NCBI GenBank assembly: GCA_902538445.1
Contig: CACBFE010000002.1
Location: forward strand, 75,759-139,758
Direction of reading: 5' to 3'
Length of the DNA: 64,000 nt
DNA from: an uncultured Pelagibacteraceae bacterium
Lineage (GTDB): Bacteria; Pseudomonadota; Alphaproteobacteria; Pelagibacterales; Pelagibacteraceae
Position numbers and translations under genes: made by a program. The notes under the pieces were generated by a model, which worked only from the letters and a program-made list of their open reading frames with translations, ran no database searches and was not told the DNA's origin. Positions 10,456 to 19,872 of this stretch are shown here, piece after piece; the first letter of the stretch is position 1, and each line of letters begins with the position of its first letter.

Positions 10456-13400
10456 TAACTTGCTTTCTTAGTATTAGATCTTAAACTAATAGGATTGTCT
10501 AATTTATCAAGCATTTCAATCGGGCAAATTTGTTTAAATTTTTTAAGTTCTTTATCAAAGTCATTTAATATTTTCTGAGCAATTTTTGAATTTGTTTCTT
10601 TAACAAAAGTATTTAGACTTTCTTTTAAAAACTTCTTCCAATAATCTGTTTCAACTTCTTGCCAAACTATTGAAGTTGGGTTAACAAAATTTTCAAATGT
10701 ATTATTATCATCATAAACAAATGCCATTCCACCCGTCATTCCTGCTCCAAAATTGTCACCTACTTCTCCAAGTATTATAGCTGTTCCACCTGTCATATAC
10801 TCACAACCGTGAGCTCCACAACCTTCGACGATTGAAAAGCTTCCAGAATTTCTCACGGCAAATCTCTCTCCAGCTTGTCCAGAGGCGTATAAATTACCTG
10901 AAGTTGCTCCGTACAGAACAGTATTACCAATAATTGTGTTTTCATTTGAGACTAATGAACTTTTAGGGGAAGGGCACACCACAATTGTACCTCCGGATAA
11001 CCCTTTACCAACATAATCGTTACAGTCACCTTCAACAGAAAGCTTTATACCTTTAGTTAAAAAGGCTCCAAGCGATTGCCCGGCTGACCCCTCCAGTTTA
11101 ATTTGCACTGTATTTTCGTCCAATTTGTTGTTACCAAATTTTTTATAAATGTGATGAGATAACCTTGTTCCAACAGATCTTGATGTATTTTCTATCTCAT
11201 AATTGAAAATATTTTCTTTGTCTAATTTAATTTTGTCTTTTATCTCGGACCAAATTTTTTCATCAAGAGTATCTGGTACTTCGTTAATATGCTTGTCTTT
11301 ACAATATCTTAAATTTTCACCGGGGTCTGCTTGAACCAATAAAGGATTTAAATCTAAATCATCTAAATTAGATGCGCCTTTATTAATTTGGGTTAATAAA
11401 TCTGTTCTTCCAATTATTTCATTGATTGACTTAAATCCTAGAGAGGCAAGGATCTCTCTTACTTCCATCGCAGCAAATTTAAATAAATTTACAACTTTCT
11501 CAGGAGTGCCTGTAAATTTTTCACGTAGAGCTTCGTCTTGACTGCAAACTCCAACTGGACATGTGTTCGAATGACATTGCCTTACCATTATACATCCCAT
11601 AGCAACTAAAGATGATGTTCCCATACCATATTCTTCGGCTCCCATCATAGCTGCCATGACAATATCTCGACCGGTTTTTAATCCACCATCCGTTCTTAAA
11701 GTAACGTTATGTCTTAAATTATTTAACGTGAGAATTTGGTTTGCCTCTGTTAAACCCATCTCCCAGGGTATACCAGCGTATTTTATACTAGTTTGAGGGC
11801 TTGCACCTGTACCTCCTGAGTGACCTGAAATCAGAATTATGTCTGCTTTAGCTTTAGCAACTCCAGCTGCGATTGTTCCTATACCAGTAGATGCAACTAA
11901 TTTTACTCCAACTCTAGCACCTGGGTTTATCTGTTTCAAATCATAGATAAGTTGTGCCAAATCCTCTATGGAGTAAATATCGTGATGAGGTGGAGGAGAT
12001 ATAAGTGTAACTCCTGGCGTAGAATGTCTCAATCTAGCTATTTCCTTCGTAACTTTGAAACCTGGAAGCTGTCCACCTTCGCCTGGCTTAGCTCCTTGAG
12101 CAATTTTAATTTCTATTTCGTTAGCATTGTTTAAATAATCAACCGTTACTCCAAATCTAGCTGATGCTATTTGTTTTACCCTTGAATTAGCACTATCTCC
12201 ATTTGGTAGTGTTTTAAATCTTTTTGCATCCTCTCCTCCTTCACCACTACATGAAGCTCCTTTTATTCTGTTCATTCCAACCGCCAGGGTTTCGTGGGCT
12301 TCAGCGGACAATGCTCCATGAGACATGCTTCCACTTCCAAATCTTTTTAATATTTCCTCTAAAGGTTCAACTTCATTTATATCAATTGGTTTATGAGTTT
12401 TTTTAAATTCAAGTAAATCTCTAATGTTGATTGGTGGTAAATTATGTATTCCGGCTGAATACTTTTTGTACATTTCATAAGAGCCACTACCAACTGCACT
12501 TTGCAACAAATGAATAAGTTTTCCTTGATACTGATGGTCTTCACCGCTTTTTCTATATCTGTATAATCCTCCGATAGGTAAAGTGAACACATTTTTTGCG
12601 TTGAATTTTTCATGAAGTTCTTTAATTTTTTTCTCTATTCCGATAATGCCTATTCCTGAAATTCTTGAAGACATACCTGGAAAATAATCTGATACAATTG
12701 CTCTACTTAAACCCACCGCCTCAAAATTACAACCACCTCTATAAGAGCTTATAACTGATATTCCCATCTTAGACATAATTTTAAGAAGACCAGCATCTAT
12801 AGATTTTTTAAATTTCTTTACACAAGTTTCAAAATCAGATTTACCGAATAATTTTTTTTCAAATCTTTGATGAATACTATCTATTGCAAGATATGGGTTC
12901 ACTGTAGTGGCTCCGACACCAATCAAAATAGCAAAAGAGTGCGTATCCATTGCATCGGAGCATTCAACATTAAGAGAACAATATCCCCTTAAACCATGTT
13001 TTACTAAATGTGAATGAACTGCCCCAACAGTTAATATACTTGGGATACTAGCTTTTTGACTCGAAATATTTTTATCAGATAAAATTAAGCAAGTGCTTCC
13101 TTCTCTTACTGCTGTCTCAGCTTCTTCTCGAATTAAATCAATTCTTTCTTTAAGAGATTTTTGAATATCGAAAGAACAATCAATTACTTTAACTTTTTTT
13201 GAAAAAAACTTTTTAAACTTTTTAAATTGTGAGTTAGTTAGTATAGGGCTATCTAGAACATAAATATTTTCCTCTGTTAAATTATCGAAGTCTAAAATGT
13301 TTCCTAAGTTTCCAAATCTTGTTTTTAAACTCATGACTTTATTCTCTCTCAAAGAATCGATTGGAGGATTTGTAACTTGGCTGAAGTTTTGCCTAAAATA

Positions 13401-14951
13401 GTGGGAAACTGGTCTGAAATGGCTTGACAAGACTGCAACAGGAGTATCATCCCCCATTGATCCAGAAGCTTCTTTGCCTTCTTCGGCCATTGGATGAAGA
13501 ATCAATTCTAGGTCTTCAACGCTTAGTCCTGATAAATATTGTCTTTTTCTCAAGTCTTCACTGATGAAATTTGGTTTTTCATCTTCAGATGAAATTTTTT
13601 TCTCTAAATCAATAATTTGCTTATTATATTTTTTGTAATCTTTAGCTAAAAGATCTTTTATTTGTTTATCTTTATATAATTTTCCTTTTTTTAAATCTAT
13701 TGCTATGATTTGACCAGGACCAAGTTTTCCTTTTTCAATGATATTTTCTTCTGGAATTTTAATCATCCCAGTTTCAGATCCGGCAAAAAATAGATCGTCT
13801 GAAGTGATTGAATATCTTAAAGGCCTTAGTCCGTTTCTATCAGAAGAAGCTAAAACCCATTTTGCATCGGTAGCGCAAATTGCTGCGGGACCATCCCAGG
13901 GTTCAATAGTGCTATTTAAAAAATTAAATAAGTCTTGATGATTTTTTGGTACTGTTTTGCTTCGTTTTGACCACGAATCTGGGATCATCATTAATTTTAT
14001 CAATGGAGCTAACTTTCCTGAATGAGTTAAAAGTTCAAAAACATTATCAAGAGCACCCGAGTCAGAAGAACTTCTTATTACTGGTTTCAAATTTTTAACA
14101 TCTTTAAAAAGAGGACTAGACATATCTTGCTCATGTATTTTCATCCAATTAATATTTCCTTTTACAGTATTAATTTCTCCGTTGTGCGCTAGAGTTCTAA
14201 AAGGTTGGGCCAAATCCCAACTTGGAAAAGTATTAGTAGAATATCTTTGATGAAATATAGCAAATCTAGAGGTTAACTTTTTATCATTCAAATCTGGATA
14301 AAATTCTGAAAGCATTTCTGCTAAAAACATTCCTTTATAAACAATCGATCTTGAGCTAAAAGAACAAATGTAAAAGTCTTTAATTTGTTTATTTCTAGCA
14401 ACTTTTTCAATTTTTTTTCTTGTTTCAAATAAATCTCTTTCAAGATCATTAGTTTGCATTGTCTCATTTTTTTTAAACATTACTTGAGCAATTTCTGGGC
14501 GATTTTGATCCGCTGTTTTACCAAGCACGCTTGGATTAATTGGAACTTGCCTCCAACCATAAATATAATAGTTTTCGGTTAGAAGAGCTGACTCTATGAT
14601 TTCTCTACATTTTTCTTGTTCAGCATAATCTGTTCTTGGAAGAAAAACCATTCCAACACAAATTCTTTTATTTTCATCAAGCGTATGACCGGTAGACAAA
14701 ATTTTTTCTTTAAAAAAATCTGGAGCAATTTCAATTTGAATTCCAGCACCATCTCCAGATTTTCCATCAGCATCAACAGCTCCTCTGTGCCAAATAGCCT
14801 TTAAAGCTTCAATACCGTACTCAACAATTTTTCTTGATTTTTTTCCATTAGTTGAAGCTATCAATCCAACTCCACATGCATCGTGCTCCATAGATTGATT
14901 ATAATTGAAACTTTTTTCTAAAATATATTTATTTTTTCTATAATCGCTCAT
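10455..14951 (-). CDS. gltB: Glutamate synthase large subunit
   Basis: Makes two glutamates from glutamine and 2-oxoglutarate with GltD, the second step of GS-GOGAT ammonium assimilation. The 1498 residues are full length. The catalytic N-terminal Cys is C26 (HDACGVG), so a ~25-residue propeptide should be removed. The class II amidotransferase domain, central domain, FMN-binding synthase domain and C-terminal beta-helix follow in order. A 3Fe-4S signature (Cys spacing in CIMVRQCHSNTCP) lies near residues 1116-1130. It lies 5 bp downstream of gltD and overlaps the next gene by 1 bp. Confidence 0.97.
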   Translation of the reverse strand: MSDYRKNKYILEKSFNYNQSMEHDACGVGLIASTNGKKSRKIVEYGIEALKAIWHRGAVDADGKSGDGAGIQIEIAPDFFKEKILSTGHTLDENKRICVGMVFLPRTDYAEQEKCREIIESALLTENYYIYGWRQVPINPSVLGKTADQNRPEIAQVMFKKNETMQTNDLERDLFETRKKIEKVARNKQIKDFYICSFSSRSIVYKGMFLAEMLSEFYPDLNDKKLTSRFAIFHQRYSTNTFPSWDLAQPFRTLAHNGEINTVKGNINWMKIHEQDMSSPLFKDVKNLKPVIRSSSDSGALDNVFELLTHSGKLAPLIKLMMIPDSWSKRSKTVPKNHQDLFNFLNSTIEPWDGPAAICATDAKWVLASSDRNGLRPLRYSITSDDLFFAGSETGMIKIPEENIIEKGKLGPGQIIAIDLKKGKLYKDKQIKDLLAKDYKKYNKQIIDLEKKISSEDEKPNFISEDLRKRQYLSGLSVEDLELILHPMAEEGKEASGSMGDDTPVAVLSSHFRPVSHYFRQNFSQVTNPPIDSLRENKVMSLKTRFGNLGNILDFDNLTEENIYVLDSPILTNSQFKKFKKFFSKKVKVIDCSFDIQKSLKERIDLIREEAETAVREGSTCLILSDKNISSQKASIPSILTVGAVHSHLVKHGLRGYCSLNVECSDAMDTHSFAILIGVGATTVNPYLAIDSIHQRFEKKLFGKSDFETCVKKFKKSIDAGLLKIMSKMGISVISSYRGGCNFEAVGLSRAIVSDYFPGMSSRISGIGIIGIEKKIKELHEKFNAKNVFTLPIGGLYRYRKSGEDHQYQGKLIHLLQSAVGSGSYEMYKKYSAGIHNLPPINIRDLLEFKKTHKPIDINEVEPLEEILKRFGSGSMSHGALSAEAHETLAVGMNRIKGASCSGEGGEDAKRFKTLPNGDSANSRVKQIASARFGVTVDYLNNANEIEIKIAQGAKPGEGGQLPGFKVTKEIARLRHSTPGVTLISPPPHHDIYSIEDLAQLIYDLKQINPGARVGVKLVASTGIGTIAAGVAKAKADIILISGHSGGTGASPQTSIKYAGIPWEMGLTEANQILTLNNLRHNVTLRTDGGLKTGRDIVMAAMMGAEEYGMGTSSLVAMGCIMVRQCHSNTCPVGVCSQDEALREKFTGTPEKVVNLFKFAAMEVREILASLGFKSINEIIGRTDLLTQINKGASNLDDLDLNPLLVQADPGENLRYCKDKHINEVPDTLDEKIWSEIKDKIKLDKENIFNYEIENTSRSVGTRLSHHIYKKFGNNKLDENTVQIKLEGSAGQSLGAFLTKGIKLSVEGDCNDYVGKGLSGGTIVVCPSPKSSLVSNENTIIGNTVLYGATSGNLYASGQAGERFAVRNSGSFSIVEGCGAHGCEYMTGGTAIILGEVGDNFGAGMTGGMAFVYDDNNTFENFVNPTSIVWQEVETDYWKKFLKESLNTFVKETNSKIAQKILNDFDKELKKFKQICPIEMLDKLDNPISLRSNTKKAS

Positions 14952-14956
14952 TTTAG

Positions 14957-16402
14957 TTATGCCGCCTCGACTGATTTAGCTTTACTAGCTTTAAGTTTTA
15001 AGTATTTTTCAATTTGTTCAGCGGCATCTCTCCCATCTCTAATAGCCCAAACCACCAATGAAGCACCTCTAACGATATCTCCGGCAGCAAAAATTCCATC
15101 TAAATTAGTCTGCATTGACTTTAAATTAATTTTAATGGTACCCCACTGTGATATAACTAACTCTTTAGCATTAAATAGTTTAGGTAAATTTTCTGGGTCA
15201 AATCCCAAAGATTTTATAACAAGATCTGCTGAGATCTTATAGTCAGATCCTTGCTCAATCTCAGGCCTTCTTCTTCCTGAAGAGTCTGGTTCTCCTAATT
15301 TCATTTTATTAACCTCAACAGCTTCAACACGAGTATTTCCAATAAATCTTTTAGGACTTGTCAGCCAAACAAATTCCACTCCCTCTTCAATAGCATTTCC
15401 AACTTCTCTTGCTGAACCAGGCATATTTTCACGATCACGTCTGTATAAACATTTTACCGATTTAGCTTTTTGTCTTACCGATGTTCTTACACAATCCATT
15501 GCTGTGTCTCCTCCGCCAATAACGACAACATTTTTGCCTTCTGCATTTAATGTACCGTTATCGAATAACTCAACTTTATCGCCTAACCCTTTTTTATTAG
15601 ATGCAGTTAAAAAATCCATTGCTGGAAAAATATTTTGAAGTTGGTGACCTGGTATGTCTATTTCTCTAGCTTTATAAACTCCTGTTGCAATAAGTATAGC
15701 GTCGTGCTTATCTTTTAGTTCATACAAAGATTTATCTTTTCCGACTTCAAAATTCTGGACAAACTTTATACCAGTATCTTTAAGTAATTTTGTTCTTCTT
15801 TCGACAACGAATTTTTCTAATTTAAAATTTGGGATACCGTAAATTAAAAGACCACCGGGTCTATCATATCTATCATAAATTGTAACTTGATAACCAGATT
15901 TTCTTAGCTCCTCTGCGCAAGCCATTCCTGCGGGTCCTGCACCGATTATTCCAACTGATTGTTTAATCTCTTTTTTTACTTTAAAAGGTTTGATCCAGCC
16001 TTTATCCCAAGCTGTGTCTGTAATATATTTTTCAATTGAGCCAATAGTAACTGTTCCGTGGCCTGATTGCTCTATAACACAATTTCCCTCACAAAGCCTG
16101 TCTTGAGGACATATCCTTCCACAAACCTCTGGCATATTATTCGTACTTTGAGATACTTCGTAAGCTTCTTTAAGGCGGCCCTCTGCGGTTAATTTTAGCC
16201 AATCTGGGATATTATTACTTAATGGACAATGTATTTGGCAAAAAGGGACTCCGCACTGAGAGCATCTGCTTGATTGCTCTGTTGCCTTATTAGTGATGTA
16301 GTCTTTGTAAATCTCATTGAAATCACCTTTTCTTTTAGAAGTATTTCTTTTTTCGGGTGTTTCTTGTTTAACGTCCACAAACTTTAGCATTTTTTTTGTC
16401 AT
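14957..16402 (-). CDS. gltD: Glutamate synthase small subunit
   Basis: Flavoprotein that passes NADPH electrons to GltB. The 481 residues show two N-terminal Cys groups for 4Fe-4S clusters (C47/C50/C55/C59 and C94/C98/C104/C108), the FAD loop IGAGPAG (residues 153-159) and a second Rossmann loop VIGGGDTAMDC for NADPH. It is the first gene of a gltD-gltB-SDR operon, the reverse of the enteric order. ATG at 16402 is chosen; an in-frame ATG at 16390 is possible and neither has a clear Shine-Dalgarno. A palindrome lies about 100 bp upstream. Confidence 0.96.
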   Translation of the reverse strand: MTKKMLKFVDVKQETPEKRNTSKRKGDFNEIYKDYITNKATEQSSRCSQCGVPFCQIHCPLSNNIPDWLKLTAEGRLKEAYEVSQSTNNMPEVCGRICPQDRLCEGNCVIEQSGHGTVTIGSIEKYITDTAWDKGWIKPFKVKKEIKQSVGIIGAGPAGMACAEELRKSGYQVTIYDRYDRPGGLLIYGIPNFKLEKFVVERRTKLLKDTGIKFVQNFEVGKDKSLYELKDKHDAILIATGVYKAREIDIPGHQLQNIFPAMDFLTASNKKGLGDKVELFDNGTLNAEGKNVVVIGGGDTAMDCVRTSVRQKAKSVKCLYRRDRENMPGSAREVGNAIEEGVEFVWLTSPKRFIGNTRVEAVEVNKMKLGEPDSSGRRRPEIEQGSDYKISADLVIKSLGFDPENLPKLFNAKELVISQWGTIKINLKSMQTNLDGIFAAGDIVRGASLVVWAIRDGRDAAEQIEKYLKLKASKAKSVEAA

Positions 16403-16502
16403 GACTGTGTTAATTAAGTTAAGAATTAGAGTAATGATAGCTTTTTAGGGTCAATACTAGTTACCTATATTATAAAAACCTTAAAAAAATAATGTCATTT
16501 TT

Positions 16503-16519
16503 TGCATACCTGATATGCA
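16503..16519. promoter_or_regulatory. Palindrome in the gltD/uppP intergenic region, possible operator
   Basis: A perfect 6-bp inverted repeat TGCATA-CCTGA-TATGCA lies in the 164-bp divergent gap between gltD (start 16402) and uppP (start 16567). It could be an operator or a short cruciform. The TGCA half-sites recall NtrC-type boxes only loosely, and no sigma-54 -24/-12 pair is evident. Function is inference. Confidence 0.3.
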
Positions 16520-16566
16520 TCCAAAATTGCCAATAAAAAAACAACCTTTAATTTTATTTATTATAC

Positions 16567-17325
16567 GTGATTGAAATTTTTATCCTATCGTTAATACAAG
16601 GGATTACAGAATTTATACCTATCAGTTCTTCGTCTCATCTTATCCTTATTTCAAGGTATTTAAATTTTGATAGTCAGAGCCTTTCGATCGATGTGAGTTT
16701 GCACATAGGGTCATTTATTGCAGTACTATTCTACTTTTATAAAGATATCTTAAGTTTTATTGAGAACAAGATTATTTTTCTTAAAATTTTAATTTCGTCA
16801 ATTCCAGTAATGTTAGTGGGTTTTTATCTTGTAGAAACTGGTATGATTGAAAAAATTAGAAATATAAAAATTATAGCTTTTACAACTTTAATATTTGGAG
16901 TTCTTCTTTACATAAGTGACAGATTTAAATTAGAAAAAAATATAAAAAATAATTTTACTTATAAATCAGCAATATTTATAGGATGTTTTCAAATCTTATC
17001 ATTAATACCTGGAGTTAGTAGATCTGGTATAGCCATAACTGCTGCTAGATTATTAAATTTTAAAAGAATTGATGCTGGAAAAATTTCTTTTTTAATTTCT
17101 ATACCAATTTTAGGCGCTGTATCAATTTTTGGAATAAAAACTTTATTCTCTTCTGATGATTTGAGTTTTACTTATTTAAATTTATTTTCAATAATAATAT
17201 CCTTTTTCTTCTCACTAATTACAATTAAATATTTTTTAAATTATATTAATAAGTTCAATTTAAATGTTTTTGTTTATTATAGGATTTTTTTGGGTATAGT
17301 ACTAATAATTTTAGCCTACCTATAA
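16567..17325 (+). CDS. uppP: Undecaprenyl-diphosphate phosphatase
   Basis: Membrane phosphatase (BacA type) that recycles the lipid carrier for peptidoglycan and other surface polymers and gives bacitracin tolerance. The 252 residues contain the two family signatures, the N-terminal QGITEFIPISSSSH (with the catalytic Glu and Ser) and PGVSRSGIAITAARLL near residue 145-160. About eight hydrophobic helices are visible. The start is GTG at 16567; it places the first helix exactly as in the family and no in-frame ATG precedes it. The 3' end overlaps a small convergent gene by 6 bp. Confidence 0.93.
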   Translation: MIEIFILSLIQGITEFIPISSSSHLILISRYLNFDSQSLSIDVSLHIGSFIAVLFYFYKDILSFIENKIIFLKILISSIPVMLVGFYLVETGMIEKIRNIKIIAFTTLIFGVLLYISDRFKLEKNIKNNFTYKSAIFIGCFQILSLIPGVSRSGIAITAARLLNFKRIDAGKISFLISIPILGAVSIFGIKTLFSSDDLSFTYLNLFSIIISFFFSLITIKYFLNYINKFNLNVFVYYRIFLGIVLIILAYL

Positions 17326-17415
17326 TATATAAGTTAATAATAAAATTATTATCAAAACAAAAAAGAAAAATACAATCACAGATTTTTGTAAAGACAAATT
17401 TGATAATATTTTCAT
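17320..17415 (-). CDS. 31-residue single-pass membrane peptide
   Basis: Short gene not matching a family I know. It encodes MKILSNLSLQKSVIV followed by an almost wholly hydrophobic helix (about residues 13-31). A Shine-Dalgarno-like AAGGTGG lies 5 bases before the ATG, stronger than most signals in this genome. It lies 41 bp downstream of tRNA-Arg on the same strand, so the two may be co-transcribed, and overlaps the uppP 3' end by 6 bp. The basic amphipathic N-terminus plus one helix predicts an inner-membrane peptide. Chance is possible given the AT-rich DNA. Confidence 0.5.
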   Translation of the reverse strand: MKILSNLSLQKSVIVFFFFVLIIILLLTYIL

Positions 17416-17456
17416 AATGCCACCTTATTATTATTTTTTCAAAAATAAATCAACAC

Positions 17457-17533
17457 TGGCGCGCCTGCTAGGATTTGAACCCAGAACCTCCTGGTCCGTA
17501 GCCAAGCGCTCTATCCAGTTGAGCTACAGGCGC
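17457..17533 (-). tRNA. tRNA-Arg (anticodon ACG)
   Basis: The minus strand folds as a complete tRNA of 77 nt with encoded CCA. The acceptor GCGCCTG pairs with CAGGCGC, the D stem is GCTC/GAGC, the anticodon stem CTTGG/CCAGG carries loop CTACGGA (anticodon ACG, read as ICG after deamination), and the T arm is CTGGG-TTCAAAT-CCTAG. It is divergent from the thiolase gene (61 bp). Confidence 0.97.
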
Positions 17534-17594
17534 ATTTTATTGAATTATCAAATTAAGAGTTGTATTTAAAGATATTAAATTTATATTAAAAACT

Positions 17595-18770
17595 ATGAAA
17601 AACTCAGTAATTATTACATCTGCAATTAGAACAGCGGTTGGTTCCCTTGGGAAAACACTTAAAAATGTTGAAAGCTCAGATTTGGGAGCAGCTGTAATAA
17701 AAGATTTAATAGATAAATCTAAACTTAGCAAACAAGATGTAGATGAAATTATTCTAGGTCAAGTTTTAACAGCTGGACTTGGGCAAAACCCTGCTAGACA
17801 AGCAGCTATAAAAGCAGGGATACCAAAAGAAAAACCTGCTTATGTTGTAAACCAGGTTTGTGGATCTGGTATTAGGTCTGTTGTATCAGGTTATCAAAGT
17901 TTAAGTTCTGGGAATTCAAAAGTAGTTATTGCTGGAGGACAAGAAAACATGTCTCTAGCTCCTCACGCAATTCATTTAAGAGATGGAAAAAAATTAGGTG
18001 ACGCTAAATTAATAGATACAATGATTAAAGATGGTTTATGGGATGCATTTCACGGGTATCATATGGGTGTTACAGCAGAAAATGTTGCGGAAAAATTTCA
18101 AATAACAAGAGAACAACAAGATAAATTTGCTTTAAGGTCTCAGGAAAAAGCTTTAAATGCTCAAAAACAAAAAAGATTTCAAGATGAAATAATGAATTTT
18201 AAAATTACGGCAAATAAAGCAGAAATAAATTTCAATAAAGATGAGCATCCAAGAGAGGGTATAAATTTAGATGCCTTATCAAGACTTAAGCCAGTATTTA
18301 AAAAAGATGGTACGGTTACTGCTGGAAATGCATCTGGTATTAATGATGGAGCTGCTGCTGTAATTTTAATGACAGCTGATGAAGCGGAAAAAAAAAGTAA
18401 ACAAAAATTAGTTTCAATTAAATCCTGGGCTAGTTGTGGTGTTGATCCAGCTTTAATGGGAACTGGTCCAATACCATCCTCAAAAAAAGCTTTGGAATTA
18501 GCTGGGTGGGATATAAAAGATGTTGACCTTTTTGAAATTAATGAAGCCTTTGCAGCTCAAAGTCTTGCCGTATTAAAGACGCTTTCTATACCAGAAGAGA
18601 AAGTTAATGTTAACGGTGGCGCAATAGCCTTAGGGCACCCTATTGGCGCATCCGGCACAAGAATTCTCGTAACTTTAATTCATGAGATGATTAAACGCGA
18701 CGTAAAAAAAGGTTTGGCTACTCTTTGTATAGGCGGTGGTATGGGTATAGCTATGTGCATAGAGAGATAA
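17595..18770 (+). CDS. Acetyl-CoA acetyltransferase (thiolase)
   Basis: Type II biosynthetic-style thiolase that interconverts acetoacetyl-CoA and two acetyl-CoA. It has 391 residues, the usual length for PhaA/AtoB. The acyl-accepting Cys is C89 (NQVCGSG), the catalytic His is H348 (GHPIGASGT) and the second Cys is C378 (LCIGGGMG). It is followed after 9 bp by a deacetylase-family gene. An acetoacetyl-CoA synthetase at 20737-22668 would supply its substrate, suggesting ketone-body or acetoacetate use. It could instead serve short-chain acyl-CoA breakdown. No polyhydroxybutyrate synthase is in view. Confidence 0.93.
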   Translation: MKNSVIITSAIRTAVGSLGKTLKNVESSDLGAAVIKDLIDKSKLSKQDVDEIILGQVLTAGLGQNPARQAAIKAGIPKEKPAYVVNQVCGSGIRSVVSGYQSLSSGNSKVVIAGGQENMSLAPHAIHLRDGKKLGDAKLIDTMIKDGLWDAFHGYHMGVTAENVAEKFQITREQQDKFALRSQEKALNAQKQKRFQDEIMNFKITANKAEINFNKDEHPREGINLDALSRLKPVFKKDGTVTAGNASGINDGAAAVILMTADEAEKKSKQKLVSIKSWASCGVDPALMGTGPIPSSKKALELAGWDIKDVDLFEINEAFAAQSLAVLKTLSIPEEKVNVNGGAIALGHPIGASGTRILVTLIHEMIKRDVKKGLATLCIGGGMGIAMCIER

Positions 18771-18779
18771 TTTTTTTCA

Positions 18780-19673
18780 ATGGATTTACCTATTGTTAAT
18801 CACCCAGATTACGTAGCTAAAATAAATGATGATAATAAATTTCCAATAAAAAAATTTGGAGCCTTAGCAAAATATTTATTGAAAAGTGGTGTTGTAAAAA
18901 AATTCTACATACCAAAGGAATGTTCCATAGAAACAATGAGAACTTCTCACTCTTTAGAATATATAAATCATATTAAAAATAAGACTTTAGATTTAAAACT
19001 TCAAAAAAAAATTGGGTTTCCAATTAATGATAGTGTAGCTAGACGATCTTTTGTTGCAACCGGTGGAACAGTACTTGCTAGCAAACTTGCATTAAGCTCA
19101 AAATTAGCATGCAATACAGCAGGTGGTAGTCATCATGCTACATTTGATTGTGGAGCTGGTTATTGTGTTTTTAATGATGTAGCTGTAGCAGCTAATTATT
19201 TAAAAAACAAAGGATATGCAAAAAGAATACTTATAGTCGATTTAGATGTTCACCAAGGAAATGGAAATTCAGAAATATTCAAAAATGATAAAAATGTTCA
19301 CACATTTAGTATGCACTGTGCTTCTAATTACCCTGCTAAAAAATCAAAGAGTGATCTTGATGTTGAACTTGAAGATAACATGGAGGATGAAGAATACTTA
19401 AATATTCTTTATAAAAATTTAAAAGAGCTAAATAAAGATAAGTTTGATTTTATATTTTACGTAGCTGGAGTTGACATTCATTTTGAAGATCGTTTAGGAA
19501 AACTAAAAATTACTGATAATGGAATTAATAAAAGAGATCAAATAGTTATAGAAAATTTTTACTCTAGAAATACTCCTTTATGCGGTGTTTTAGGTGGGGG
19601 CTACAACAAGAGTTTTGAAAAACTGATTAAGCTTCACTCACTGTTACACAAAAATTGCGCTAGAATTATTTAA
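18780..19673 (+). CDS. Histone-deacetylase-superfamily protein
   Basis: Zn-dependent amidohydrolase of the arginase/deacetylase fold, 297 residues. Visible are the tandem His GGSHHATFDCGAG near residue 117, the metal ligands in DLDVHQGNG near 153-160, the third ligand in GVDIHFEDRLG near 230 and LGGGYNKS near the end. All catalytic residues appear present. Bacterial members remove acetyl groups from proteins, polyamines or other amides; the substrate here is unknown. It follows the thiolase by 9 bp in a probable two-gene operon, so an acetyl-metabolism link is plausible but inferred. Confidence 0.85.
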   Translation: MDLPIVNHPDYVAKINDDNKFPIKKFGALAKYLLKSGVVKKFYIPKECSIETMRTSHSLEYINHIKNKTLDLKLQKKIGFPINDSVARRSFVATGGTVLASKLALSSKLACNTAGGSHHATFDCGAGYCVFNDVAVAANYLKNKGYAKRILIVDLDVHQGNGNSEIFKNDKNVHTFSMHCASNYPAKKSKSDLDVELEDNMEDEEYLNILYKNLKELNKDKFDFIFYVAGVDIHFEDRLGKLKITDNGINKRDQIVIENFYSRNTPLCGVLGGGYNKSFEKLIKLHSLLHKNCARII

Positions 19674-19693
19674 ACTTAGAATTTTTTAAACTC

Positions 19694-19734
19694 AGCCCTA
19701 ACTACCTCTTATAGGAGTTCTAGGGGTCAGGGCT
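19694..19734. repeat. Imperfect hairpin in a convergent intergenic gap
   Basis: The 199-bp gap between two convergent genes (ends at 19673 and 19873) holds an imperfect stem-loop. AGCCCT pairs with AGGGCT at the base, followed by ACCTCT with AGGGGT across an asymmetric internal loop. It is locally GC-rich in an AT-rich gap, suggesting selected structure. No adjacent U-tract is present on either strand, so it is not a classical intrinsic terminator. It may block readthrough or be a small structured RNA; nothing else is recognised in the gap. Confidence 0.35.
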
Positions 19735-19872
19735 AAGCTTAAACTAAATCTAACTTAGATTTTATACTCAAATAATGTATGAAAATGACGCGCTACAATT
19801 TTATCATTTTTATTAAGATTCACTCAACGCAATAAAGTTTAGTAAAACTTATTTAAATCATCCCTATATCTG

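Noticed and set aside
11952-14804. Several 60-80 residue frames on both strands
   Set aside because: All lie within gltB in other frames and show biased shadow composition.
16492-16536. A 14-codon plus-strand frame upstream of uppP
   Set aside because: No ribosome site and it simply spans the palindrome; likely chance.
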